Shown here piece by piece: positions 1 through 13,200 of a DNA stretch of 64,000 bases. The notes below the pieces were generated by a model. The model searched no databases. It was not told the origin of the DNA and saw only the letters and a list, made by a program, of their open reading frames with translations. The position numbers were made by a program, and so were the translations under genes. Where the stretch lies: positions 110,870,936 to 110,934,935 of the forward strand of contig NC_037677.1 of the NCBI RefSeq assembly GCF_003255815.1, given 5' to 3'. The DNA is from Theropithecus gelada. Lineage: Eukaryota; Chordata; Mammalia; Primates; Cercopithecidae. Position 1 is the first letter of the stretch, and every line of letters begins with the position of its first letter.

Positions 1-75
1 AGATCGGGCTGCTGCACTCCAGCTAGGGCTACTGAGTGAGACTCGATCTCAAAATAAAAAAATAAAAATAAAAAA
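1..75 (+). repeat. Alu, 3' end only
   Basis: Starts inside the Alu right arm (GCACTCCAGC) and ends in an A-rich tail; cut by the window edge. Confidence 0.9.
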
Positions 76-684
76 TTTCTTCTTCCTTCAGCCAGATTAT
101 GATTCATAAATAATTTAGATGATTAGTGATGACTAGTGGATAATTTAGATAGTGCAGGCTTTCTTCAGATGTTGTCTTATCTAGGGAAAGGTTTGTTAAC
201 CGCATTAGAAGGTTTCAGAAGACGAGGACGTTGAAAATCAGATCTTCAGCCTGTTGAATTCTAACTCCTCATCAAGAAATGGAGACCCTGAGAAAGGAGT
301 GACTTTGCCCAGAGTCACATGGCTAGTCAGGACCCAGGCAGAGCCAACACCCCGGGCCTCTTAACTCCGGGGAGAGCAGGAGAGCACACCTTCCCAGGGC
401 GTGTGGAGGGTGGGGTGCATTTGGGGGTGGATGAGAGAGGTATCCTGGGGAAGATAGTAGATTGGTGTCTAAAACGAAAGTAATTGGAGTAAAGTCTTCC
501 ATGACTTTTTGGGAATTGGGGACTTTTCCAGGCCACTGTAGTTATTGTGCTGAGGGCGTCCGGGGTCATATCTGTGACCTGGAAAAGGCTGAGTTGGCAG
601 CTTGTTTGGCGGTGTGACTTGGGGCGTTCACAGAACTAATTGCTGATTCTTTCCTTCTTTTCCCGTTTCTGTAGTTATATCAAC

Positions 685-736
685 ATGCCCCCTTTCCTGT
701 TGCTGGAAACCATCTGTATTTTCCTGTTTTCCAGAG
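685..736 (+). CDS. VWA2: VWA2 coding exon 1 (start codon, signal peptide)
   Basis: The exon begins at 675 after a TAG acceptor, with ten 5'UTR bases before ATG at 685. It encodes MPPFLLLETICIFLFSR, a hydrophobic secretion signal, plus one base of the next codon. The donor is AG|GTAAGT at 737. Confidence 0.93.
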
Positions 737-1210
737 GTAAGTTGTGTTTATTGGTGGTGGGGAAGTACTGAGGTGTCGGGTGGAGGGGTTTCTTGCTTCA
801 AATCCTGTTGATTTTCAATTCTAAAGGTCTCTTGAATCCACCTGCATCTCCCCTCCGTGGCTACCTCCCTAGTCTAAGCCATGTCATCTCATGTTTGGAT
901 CACTGCAGAAGCCTCCTGCTGGTCTCCCTGGGTCCCCTGTGGCTATTTCTTTTTTTATTTTTAAGTTCCAGGGTATATGTGCAGGATGTGCAGGTTCATT
1001 ACATAGGTAAATGTGTGCTATGGTGTGTGCCATGATGGTTTGCTGCACCTCTCAGCCCATCACTTAGGTATTGAGCCCAGCATACATTAGCTGTTTATCC
1101 TGATGTTCTCCCTTTCCCCACCCCACCCCACCCCACCCCTCAACAGGCCCCAGTGTGTGTTGTTTCCCTCCCCATGTCCATGTGTTCTCATTGTTCAGCT
1201 CCCACTTACT

Positions 1211-1249
<39 letters not shown>

Positions 1250-4200
1250 TTTGAGATGGAATCTCGCTCTGTCACCCAGGCTGGAGTGCAATGATGCGAT
1301 CTCTGCTCACTGCAACTTCTGCCTCCCGGGTTCAAGCGATTCTCCTGCTTCAGCCTCAGCCTCAGCCTCAGCCTCCTGGGTAGCTGAGATTAGAGGCACG
1401 CACCACCACACCTGGCTAATTGTTATATTTTTATATTTTTAGTAGAGACGGGGTTTCACTATCCTGGTCAGGCTGGTCTTGAACTCCTGACCTCAGGTGA
1501 TCTGGCTGCCTTGGCCTCCCAACATGCTGGGATTACAGGCGTGAGTTGCGGCGCCCGGCCCTCAGCTCTTACTTACAAGTGAGAACGTGCAGTGTTTGGT
1601 TTTCTGTTCCTGCATCAGTTTGCTGAGGAGAATGCCTTCTGGCCCCATCCATGTCCCTGCAAAGGACATGATCTCGTTCCTTTTTATGGCTGCATAGTAT
1701 TCCATGATGTATATGTACCACATGTTCTCTATCCAGTCTATCATTGATTGGGTTCATTCCATATCTTCACAGCGGCCATTTCGAAATGCAAATCGGATCA
1801 TGTCTGGACCCCTCTTCACCCCCAAATAAAACTTTTCAGTGACTTTCTGTGGCTTTTTTTTTTGTTGTTGTTTTTTGTTTGTTTGTTTGTTTGTTTTTGA
1901 GACAGTCTGGCTCTGTCGCCCAGGCTGGAGTGCAGTGGTGTGATTTCGGCTCACTGCAAGCTCCGCCTCCTGGGTTCATGCCATTCTCCTGTCTCATCCT
2001 CCCGAGTAGCTGGGACTACAGGCACCTGCCACCATGCCCGGTTAATTTTTTTTGTATTTTTAGTAGAGACAGGATTTCACCGCATTAGCCAGGATGGTCT
2101 TGAACTCCTGACCTCGTGATCCACCCGCCTCGGCCTCCCAAAGTGCTAGGATTATAGGCGTGAGCCACTACTCCCGGCCAACTTTCTGTTGCTCTTAAGA
2201 GGCTTTGTCTCATCTTACCCCTGGCCATCGTGAGTCCCCTCTGTGCCCTTTGCACAACAGCCCACTCTCCTTCCAGTCCTGCCCTGCATCCTTGCTCCCC
2301 GCCACCAAAAAGGTTCTGAATTATGTTGCCCGTCTGCTTGGATCACCCCCTCGCCCAAACACTGCCACCCTGGCAAACTCCTCTCCATCCTTTGGCCCCA
2401 GCTCAATTCCCCTGGGACCTCTAGATCATGTCTCATCCCCTCTTCAAACCCCTTGTAGTTCCTGCTCTGTAGCACTTAACACAGATACGAGTTTTGTGTG
2501 CATTTTAAAATGACATCTTTTCCATAAGACGTAAGCTCTTCAAGGAAAGAGACTGTACATTCTTTAACATTATTTATTCACCACTGTATTATTTCAGGGC
2601 CTGCACTGGGCAGGGCTCACAGTTTATGCTCCAGAAATAAATTAATGAATAAATAATGGAGCAAATTCACTTTCTTTTTACTTCCCACTTTGTCCCTTTC
2701 AAGTTCTAGCCTCTTTGAAATATGAGAAGGTAGGAAGGAATTAATGTGTCTGCAGATTGTTGTCTTATAAGTAAGAACAGGTAGACTGGGCGGCCAAGCT
2801 GTCCCAGCCTTGTGAGGCTCGGGATCCTCTTCTGTAAAGCCAAGGGGTTGCACAGTGGCCTCTGGGATTCTTTTTTGCAATTCCTCCCTGGTCTGTGTTT
2901 CCATGAGTAGATATTTGTTCTCTGCTGAATTGGCTAATGTTAACACCTGCCTGTTTCCTGGAACCTCACGGGCATCAGAAAGGCTGGTGGCTCCAGCCTG
3001 GCTGCCCAGCCCACCTGTTTCCCTCTGTCTGTAAGCCAGGTGGGGTGGATGGAAAGTGTAACACAGCAGCTTCATGGCCAAGGGGTTGGGGAGTGGTGAG
3101 ATGTGTTTGGGGCCAGGGCCTGAATGAAGTCTCTGCAGTCCCGGGCACAGTCCAGGTGCTGTTCCAGCTTGTCATGGACCTTTGCCTTCTGTGGCCATGT
3201 CCAGCCTCCCGATCGCGATCACATACACTTGATCTGATCATCCTTGGGTTGTGCAGATGAGGCAGGGGAGGCCCAGAGAGGCCCTGTGACCTGCCCAAGG
3301 TCACACAGCTATGTGGCAAAGCTGGGACTAACACCCAGTTCTCCCTACTCCTGGGCTGGCCGTACCACTCGGCTTCTCTGGAAAGATAAGAATGTACAAA
3401 AGTTCTAAGACTTGGCTGTCACATCTGTAAAGTGAAAGAATTTGACTAGATTAGTGATTCTCAACCCTGCCAGCTCAATAGTGTCACCCATCCTGCAGAT
3501 TGAAGTTCCGGAGTCCAGGCAGCTGGTCTTCAGGGGGGCTTCTGACTTGGTTGGAAAAAGCAGCAGCAATCACACATGAAGCAGCCGCCTGTTCAGGGGG
3601 AGCCTCTGCAGTCCTGAGGACATTTCACAGGGAGCATGGGGGATGTCACCCGGGCTCAAGGTGGGCTCACCTGAAGCCTGCCACCTGCCATGACAGCTGA
3701 GCACAGGGCACAGAGGCATAGTTAGCTGAACGACATCTTTAGTGAGTGGTCTCTGCTCACAGAGCTCCCCTACCTTCCCATCCTGGGGAGATGGCTGGCC
3801 TGCCTTCAGCTGGAGAATTTGCTGGTAACATATTTAAAAAGAAACTGTATTTTTCTGTTCTTTGTGGGGTCTTGAGGATTCCTCAGCTACTGGGCCCTTT
3901 GCCAGGAGAGTAATTCACGGACTCAGTTCAGGAAACCTTAGGGCCTGTGTGTTGTATGCAGAGGGCTGGACGAGGCTCTGTGGAGGACTGGGTGGAAATG
4001 TTCCTGCCCTCGGGGAGCTTTCAGGCAGCCAGGTGAGGGGCTCGTGGGAACAGCATGACATTATGGGGTGGGCTGCAGTGGGCCCAGGTGTTGGCATGGT
4101 CGTGATCTCTGAATGCAGTAAGCAGAAAGCCTGTAATTCTTTTTTTTTTTTTTTTTTTGAGATAGAGTCTTGCTCTGTTACCCAGGCTGGAGTGCAGTGG

Positions 4201-7200
4201 CATACTCTTGGCTCACTGCAACCTCCACCTCCCGGGTTCAAGTGATTCAACTGCCTCAGCCTCCCGAGTAGCTGGGATTACAGGTGCCTGCCACCACACC
4301 CAGCTATTTTTTGTATTTTTAGTAGAGATGGGGTTTCACCCAGTTGGTCAGGCTGGTCTCGAACCCCTGACCTCAGGTGATCCACCTGCCTCGGCCTCCC
4401 AAAGTGCTGGGATTACAGGCCTGAGCCACCCTGCCAGCCTGTTTTTGTTTTTGATGCTGCCCCTCCCTCTGTCCCAATAGCTGCCATGGATTTTCTTTTC
4501 TTTAATTATGTCTACTGTCTTTCTTTCTAGTCTAAGTCTTGTTTCTGTCTCTGGTGGCAAAACAGCAGCAGCAGACTGTGCCAGATCTAATGAGAGAGAT
4601 TTGTCCGGCAGCTTTTGGCTGTGGAGCTGTCTGCTGGCTCAACACATTGACTTAGAATCTCCATGAGTAGAGATTGAGGGGAGGAGGGAGTATTAGGTGA
4701 GCAGGAACTGTCTGCTCAAAGATACAGTATGGAGAAAGACTAGTTTAGTTTGCATGGGGGACTAATGAATGGGAAGGAGCTGGGAAAGACAGAGCTGGAA
4801 CCAGCCAAGAGGGTGCTGAGTTAGCAGGTTGACCAATGACGTGGGTCCTTGCTGTCACTCCCCCAGACTGAAACCCTCTTTTGGAGTCTCTTGTCATCGC
4901 TTTCCTGGCAGTTGCAAACCTTGAGACCAGGTGCCCTGTACTGTGTGATTCCTCCTGTCCTCCCTGCTGTTTCTCCTTCACCTTTCTTTACAGTAGCCCC
5001 CATGCTCGTCTGCCACTCAGGTTCAAACAGTTCTCCTGCCTCAACCTCCCGAGTAGATGGAACTACAGGTGCCCGCCAACACACCTGGATAATTTTTATA
5101 TTTTTAGTAGAGATGGGATTTCACCATGTTGGCCAAGCTGGTCTTGAACTCCTGACCTCAGGTGATGGGCCCACCTTGGCCTTCCAAAGTGCTGGGATTA
5201 CAGGCGTGAGCCACCACACCTGGCCTGCTCGTGTTCCTTCATCTGCCCCATTTCCGTGACCTGGCCGCTCCTAGGCTCTGCCCCTCTAGCTTTGGTTCCT
5301 CTGTGTTTCGTCGCTGCACATGGACATTTACAAAGCATCTGAGTGTACTTCTCTTCTGCCACTAGACACCTACCAGCTGCAGTTGCGGAGAGGATTTTGG
5401 CTTTTCCAAACGTCCCTTCTGGGGACCCCTTATTGTCTTCAGGACTTCCATCATGGGTGGCTCACTGTTCCGCAATCCTGTGACCTCCTCGGCGTCTTAC
5501 CCCTGCCTTCCAATGTCCCCTCCCCTCTCCCCTCCCCTCTCCCCTTCCCTCTCCCCTCCCCTCTCCTCTCCCCTCTCCCCTCCCCTCTCCCCTCCCCTCT
5601 TTGTCACAGAGTCTCGCTGTGTCGCCTAGGCAGGAATGCAGTGGCGCAATCTCCGCTCACTGCAACCTCCGCCTCCCAGGTTCAAGCAATTCTCCTCCCT
5701 CAGCCTCCAGAGAAGCTGGGACTACAGGCACACACCACCATGCCCAGCTAAGTTTTGTATTTTTATTTTTAAATTTTATTATTTATTTATTTATTTTGAG
5801 ACTGTGTCTTGCTCTGTTGCCCAGGCTGGAGTGCAGTGGCCGGATCTCGGCTCACTGCAAGCTCCGCCTCCCGGGTTCACGCCATTCTCCTGCCTCAGCC
5901 TCCCGAGTAGCTGGGACTACAGGCGCCCGCCACCATGCCTGGCTAGTTTTTTGTATTTTTAGTAGAGACGGGGTTTCACTGCGTTAGCCAGGATGATCTC
6001 GATCTTCTGACCTCGTGATCCACCCACCTTGGCCTCCAAAAGTGCTGGAATTACAGGCATGAGCCACCGCACCTGGCCATGAAGATTAATCTTCAAGGCA
6101 GTGAGATGTATTTCCTGAGGGGCCTGGCAGGGGTAGTGAGGGAGCTTCCAAGGATGTGTCTAGAGGTCGTGCAAGGAGCTGCACTCCCAGGAGACTGCGG
6201 TTATTACACCTGACCAGGGACAAAAGTTTTCAGAATCACAGGCTCTCTAGAGCTCCGCTGTGTGTTATTTTTATTCTTTTCTCTTAAAACTACCCACATT
6301 TAAATACAAAGATACCTCACAGAAGTGAGGTAATTGGGGGGTTTCTTTATGTTATCCATCTGGTAATTTTTGAAATGCAAGAATCATCACTCCCCCACAT
6401 TCTAGGTTTCTCTGCTGTTACCTGTTCAGTCCGGTCACTTAATGTGGAGATTGAGCCTCCTCCCCTCTCAGCATTTTAATGGTTGCTTCTGGTGTTTTCT
6501 CTCCTAGTGCCCCCATCTCTCCCTCTCCAGGAAGTCCATGTAAGCAGAGAAACCATCGGGAAGATTTCAGTTGCCAGCAAAAGTAAGCCCAGGTTCTTCT
6601 TAACCCTCTGGATGCCCACTCAGACCACTCAGACCTCTGCATGAGGGACTGGAGGAGAACTGTGTTCTCCCAGAGAGTTTCTGCCCCTTTTCTGTCTTTC
6701 TTTCATGCTGTGGCCAGAGTCATTTCCCCCAAACAGCGACCTGACCAAGTTACTTGGTTTAAAAACAAACAAAAGTGGGTGCCTGTAATCCCAGCTACTC
6801 AGGAGGCTGAGACAGGAGAGTTGCTTGAACCCACGAGGCGGAGGTTGCAGTGAACTGAGATTGCGCCATTGCACTCCAGCCTGGGCAACAAGAGGGAAAC
6901 TCCATCTCAAAAACAAACAAAATAGCTCAGTAAACCTTTTTTTGTTTTGTTTTAAAGACAGGGTCTTGCTCTTGTTGCCCAAGTAGCTGGGACCATAGGC
7001 ATGCATCACGCCCAGCTAGTTTTTGTGTTTTTAGTAGAGACGGGATTTCGTCATGTTACCAGGCTGATCTTGAACTCCTGAACTCAAGCAACCTGCCTGC
7101 CTTGGCCTCCCAAAGTACTGAGATTCCAGGTGTGAGCCACCATGCCCAGCCTTAGTAAATCTTTATTATTGAATTACTTGGCCTCTGTCTCAAGGTTTTC

Positions 7201-10200
7201 TGTTATCTGCTCACCAGGTGATGGAGTGGCTACCTGCCATGCCCATCTCCCACCATATTCCTTCTTTTCCACCTTAATCAGTATCCCTCCACATGACTGC
7301 TGTTACTGCTACTGAACTCTTGGGTAATATGGCCTCACATATCAGGGTGCCCGTGTCCACACTAGATTGTGGCCCTCCAAGGCCTGGGACCAAGCCTTTT
7401 CAGTGCTGCTCACTGGCCCAGTAGACCCCCTCATAGAGCTTAATTGGCATTGTTGAACTAGGTTCTTCCATTATTATAACACAAAGGCTTTCATGTGAGG
7501 GCCTATTTGTGGGCATCACACCCATGGTGCCTGTGCTTCCTGCTTCAGAGGAGGGCCGCCTTCTGCAGGTTAGTTCTCCCCTTTCATGCTAAGAGGGGCA
7601 GCAGCCTGGCCCACCACAAGGCTGTTTATGCCTTCACTCTGCTTCGAAAGTGAGACCCACTTGCTACTGGTTGTCACCTGTCTGTCCCGCTCTCCCTAGT
7701 GATGTGGTGCTCCGCTGCAGTGGACATCCTGTTTCTGTTAGATGGGTCTAACAGCGTCGGGAAAGGGAGCTTTGAAAGGTCCAAGCACTTTGCCATCACA
7801 GTCTGTGACGCTCTGGACATCAGCACCGAGAGGGTGAGTGCAAGTCTTTGTAGATGTTTGTGTTAGGGCATCTTCTGTGATAAGGGACAGAAACCCGGTC
7901 TCAAGCAGAGGAGGCATCTACTGGCTTGTGGAGCTGGGAAGACCAAGGGGCTGAATCCTGCTTCCTGGCATGGTGGGATCCCAGGGCTGAGTTGAGGCTA
8001 TAAGGCATCTTTCTCTCTCTCCTTTTTTTTTCCCTTCTCAATTTTGTTTTCTTTTGGTTGACTTCCTTCCCAGACAGGTTTTCCTGACATAGCCAAGTTG
8101 TTCTGCATTGTTCCTCAAGCTAGTGACCCCAGTAAAAATTAAGGGGACTTTTTTCTCTATAGAGCAGGTCAGAGCCCCAGGTCACATGATAATCTACTGA
8201 CCAATCACAGCAGTCAGAGGGAAAAGAGTTTCTGGCCAGACCACAGTCAAGAGTGCTGCCATGTTTTTGGGGTAGGGAGTGGATTTGACCTTCTAGAAAG
8301 AGAGGTTGGGTTGTATTTGCAGAACAGTGGGAAAGGGAAAGCATGCTAAGCAGACTAAAGCTGTTACTACCTCAGCAGACTGAACATGAAACACAGCTCC
8401 TACCCTCTCTTGCACTTGAGAGAAACTACTCCTGCTTGAGTGGATCCAGACAGTATCCTCATTTCTTGTTCTTCAAATAGTAGGTCTTAAATATAGCAGA
8501 GTGTGGTAGCTGTGGCTCTTACTTCTAAAAGGGGCTTTTTTTTTTTTTTTTTTTTGAACAATCCAACAGAAAAATGGGCAAGGAACAGAGACAATTCCCA
8601 GAAAATGAAACACGCAAGGCCTTTAGGCATACAAAAAGAAGCCCAACCTCACTCACTCAGAGGGTCAGCAAACCCTCTGCCTAACATACAGTTTTTCACT
8701 TACTGGGTTAGCAAAAAAAATCCTAAATTTGGTGACATGCTTCACTGGCAAATCTTGAAAGAAACTGGTGTTCTCATACACTGCTGGTGGAGTGTGAAAT
8801 GGTGCAGCCTCTGGGGGGAGTCGAATAGTATTCATCCCAGTTACAAAGGCTTGGATCCTGTAACCCAGCAATTCAACATCAAGGAATTTATTCTACAATA
8901 CACACGCCCATGCAAAATAGTACCCATACAGAGTTATTCATTGCAGCATTATGTGTATAAACTGTAAAAGATTTCAGGCAATCCAGACGTACATTGAGGG
9001 GGACAGATAAATCCATTATGATGCATTCATACACTGAAACACTAGCCAGCTCCAGAGAGTGAGTGAGGAAGCTCTCTGATATGGAAAAACACCAGAACGA
9101 GCGAAGTGTCAAAGTAACATGCAAATGGTGTGTATGTTACTTTCTATGTAAAAGATAAGGGGGGATGAATGAAAATCTATCTTTATATTTTCCTGTATCT
9201 GTATACACTCTGGATGGATTTGTAAGAGGCCGAGAACAGTGGTTTCATTAAGGGGGAGGTTGGGAAGTGAGTTGACAGAGCACAAGGCCAGAGGGAGACT
9301 CATCAATACAGACTTAAATATTTTCTGGATTTTTGAATCATGTGAACCTACTCAAAAGTCAACTTAAAAATTAAGAGAGGCCGGGCACAGTGGGTCATGC
9401 CCCCAGCACTTTGGGAGGCTGAGGCAGGCGGATCACGAGGTCAGGATATCGAGACCATCCTGGCTAACATGGTGAAACCCTGTCTCTACTAAAAATACAG
9501 AAAATTAGCCAGACATGGTGGCATGTGCCTGTAGTCCCAGCTACTCGAGAGGCTGAGGCAGGAAAATCGCTTGAACGCAGGAGGCAGAGCTTGCAGTGAG
9601 CCGAGATCGCACCACTACACTCCAGCCTGGGTGACAGAGTGAAACTCCATCTCAGGAAAAAAAAAAAAAAAAAAAGATTAAGAGAGGATGTAGCCTGGAA
9701 AAGCCGTCATTACTTGGATGAGAGACCAATTGCATACAGGTTGAGGAAGGAAGTGGTTTTCCAAGATAACATTCCTAGATTAATCCTAGTAAAACCTCTA
9801 GGATTTAGGAGAATACATGGCTTTTAATGAGGGTCAGATTTTCTGCAGAATGGTGTGTCGTTTTATTAGCTGGAGCACACTACCTGGACCTTAGACCGTC
9901 TTGTACCTGAGGACTCCATAGCAGCATCATTCAAGCTAGGCACAAGCAGCCCAGAAGTTTTCTAACCATGATGTTAAACCAGCATAGACCCTGAAAGGGC
10001 CGGGCCAAAAAGTGCCATTTCCCCACCATCCTCTGCACAGGACCCTGTTTTAAAAGAGTTCTTTATAAAGTGTCACTAGTTACTCATGGAGGAATAACAT
10101 AAAGAGAAGTAGCATGAAGATTAAACATTGTTGACCTTGGCATTGATGTAGTATGTTCTGAAATGAGTAGCCTGGAGACCCTGGGGTTGGCTAGTTGGGA

Positions 10201-13200
10201 ATGTAGGGTCCTATGGATTATTAGTGTGTGTCTCACAGATGGGGGAACAGGCTCAGAGAGGCTAAGTGACTGTCAAGGATCACACAGCAACCTCAGGAGA
10301 GAGCTAAGTGTGGAAGAACTGGGGCTCTTGACTCTCAGCCCAGGACTTGCTCCATTAGGCCATTTGTCTTAGCCCTCAAAATTCGCACTTTGCTATCACA
10401 CAGCAAATGGCCAGCAGTGTGGCAGTCTGTGTGTGTGTGTGTGGGAGTGGTGTAAGAAAACCGTGACAAGAAATTTCCTGGCTGATGCTATTGGGAGCAG
10501 ATCCCAGAGTTCAGGGAATTTAACCTGGGCGTTGCTGGACCACATCTAGAAAGTGTCATTGAGTTCTGGGGGCTGATTTCTTGGTTAGACATGGGCCAGT
10601 CAGTGCCCATGAGGGAGCCAAGACAACCAGAGGCCTGGAAACCTCTATGAATGAGGGAACCTGAGGATCATTTTCATGTGAAAGAGAGCAGACAATGGCT
10701 CTGTGTTTTAAGGGTAGAATCTGGGTGTTCAGGGAGTTAGATTCAGGCTTAACCTGAGAAAAGCTTTCTCGCAGCAAGACTTGAGAAGCAGAGGAATTGA
10801 GTGTTTACTTGGGTGAGTGAATTAGTGTGTTGACCCCCAAGGTCAGGTGGACCCCTTGGCATGCTGCAGAAGGGTTTTTGCATGAGGGCGATTTAAGATG
10901 GTTTAGTCTGACTTGTGGCTTCAGGCTTTATGTTTTTGCTGCTGCATTTTTTTTTTTTTTTTTTGTATTCTCTTTTTGTTATCTCCATGTACAAGGGATT
11001 TCATTTGTGCCGTGTTTTACTTGCTTTAACTTTAGTTTTCAAGAAGAAATGTCAGGTAGCTGTAAATTAAGACTTTTATGGATGCTCTGTTGTTAAGGTG
11101 GATTTAAGGTGTTTGAAGTCTTCCTCTTAACACTTAAAAGCTGAGAGGTTCACTTCCTGGCTCTAATGTAGTGACTGGGGCAGAGTGATTATGGCTGGTG
11201 AGATAGCTGGGCGGGCCTGTTTCTGAGCATACAGTAAACTGAAGATAAAAGGCAACTATTTTGTTCCCAAACCACCAATTAAACAAAATGCTTTAACTAC
11301 TGACTTAAGCCGCTTCCTTCTTGTTTTGAAGTTATATTTCTTCCTGTTTAACTCAAGTAAACACACCCAGCTGTTGGTCTCAGGAGAGGTTATTTTTTCA
11401 ACTAAGTAATTCATTCACATGGGTTCAATAAAAAGATGTACAGTGAAAAGTCTCCCTTTCACCCACACATTTTCCATTTGGCCTGTCCCTCAACTTGTGT
11501 TCTTGAGTCTTTTCCAGAATCACTTTGTGCAAATACAGGCAATATGAATAAATATTCTTCTTTCTCCCTTATTACACAAAGGGTAGCCTACCACACACAT
11601 TGTTCTCTCATGCCTTTTTTCTCCTCTTATTTTCTTGGAAATCTTTTCATATCTGGATACAGGTATAATTTTTTTACAGGTCATTAAAATGTTTCATCAT
11701 AAGGATTTATCAAGGTCTAATTAACCCCTAATGATGGATATTTGCTGTTACAAATATATTGTGATCTTGTAAATAACATGATTTCACACGTACAAGTAGG
11801 ATACATTTCCAGTAGCCCTATGCATTTTTTTTAATTTTCTTTTTTTAAATTTTCAATAAATATTTAAAAATTGCCCTCCATGGATGCTGTACCAATTTAC
11901 ATTTCTACAAGCAATGTTTGCGAATGCTCATTTCACCCTGGAAACATCGTATATGGTTTTTTGCTAAATGGATGGGGAAAAATGCTATTTCATTATGGTG
12001 AGCCCAGGTATCTTTCCATTAAAGAGTTATTTGTATTTCCTGTTCTGTGATCTCTGTTCAAATCCTTTGCCCATTTTCTGTTGGATTGTTGGTCTTTTGT
12101 AGGTTGATTCTTATTTTTTTATATATTGAGGAAGCTAACCCTTTAACATGAATTGCACATAATTTTTCCATTTTGTCTTTATTTTTTTATTCTGTTAAGG
12201 TATGTTTCATCCCACAGAAGTTGTTTTTTTTTTTTTGGTGCATTCACATTTGTCAATCTTTCCTTTATAGCTTCTGGATTTTAAGTAATAGAAAGTAAGG
12301 TCTTTTTACACATTGAAATTTTAGAAATTCTCCTGAGGTTTTCTAGAACTTTCATATTTAGATTTTTCACCCCAAAATCTTGAATTCATTTACAGTTTAT
12401 CCTTTATTTTTTGTGGATTGCTCTCCAGTTGTCCCAATATCATTGACTGACTAGATCATCTTTTCCCCCTGGTTTGAGATGCCCCTTTTTAATCACACAC
12501 TAACTTCAAGGAAAACCTAGGAAGCTCTCCTTCCCAGAAGCTTCTTCCCGAGATCACCTACTGGTCTGTCTGCCTGTGTCCATCTCCCCCATGTGCCCAC
12601 TGAAGACTGAGATTTCATTCTGCTTAAGGTGCCGAAGAGCTCCTCCCCAGAGCACCCTGCCTGCAAAAGGGAACCCCACCCAGCTGATCCGGAGCAGATG
12701 CCGCCGGCCTGGTGTGGCAGGGCGTTTCCATCATCTCCCAAGTCCCAGGCCTGTCGAGGGAACGAGGGAACGGCAGTGAGGGAATTCAAGTGAGGAGCAG
12801 AGGGCAGCATCGTTGCTTAAACATGACTCACTTGGCCCATTTGCACTCTTGGCCAGAGCTAGGGTTAGTTTTGAGAATAGTAACAGAGAATGTTGTTTCT
12901 CCAGGGGTTTTGGAGAACCAATGATGAGGTGCAGGCCTTGGGCCCTCGGGAGGAAACCTGAATGTTTGTAGCCTTCTCTGCCTAAGACATGCTAGTACTT
13001 TAAGGATCCAGAGAGCGACTTTACTCAGTTTCCTTTCTCCAGTTTTGCAAGGCATTGGATCTTCTGTGGCCTCCTCAATTAGGACACAAAATCTATGTGG
13101 ATTCACCAGTGTTCTCCTTCATTACAGAAGAACTTCAGCCCCAATGCTGGTCGTCTCAGTTGTGGATGCTGATTGTCCCCCAGGTCTGACTGTGGTCTAG

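Larger units (their letters stand above)
737..6507 (+). other. VWA2: VWA2 intron after coding exon 1
   Basis: Mostly repeats: L1 3' end split by an Alu, several - strand Alus and a CT-rich simple repeat. Unique-looking parts at about 2200-4135 contain a diverged L2-like end (about 2520-2650) and a MIR-like segment (about 3245-3340). No coding signal seen. Confidence 0.7.

Noticed and set aside
1562..1757. Small - strand coding region
   Set aside because: End of a truncated L1 ORF2, kept only as a mobile-element remnant.
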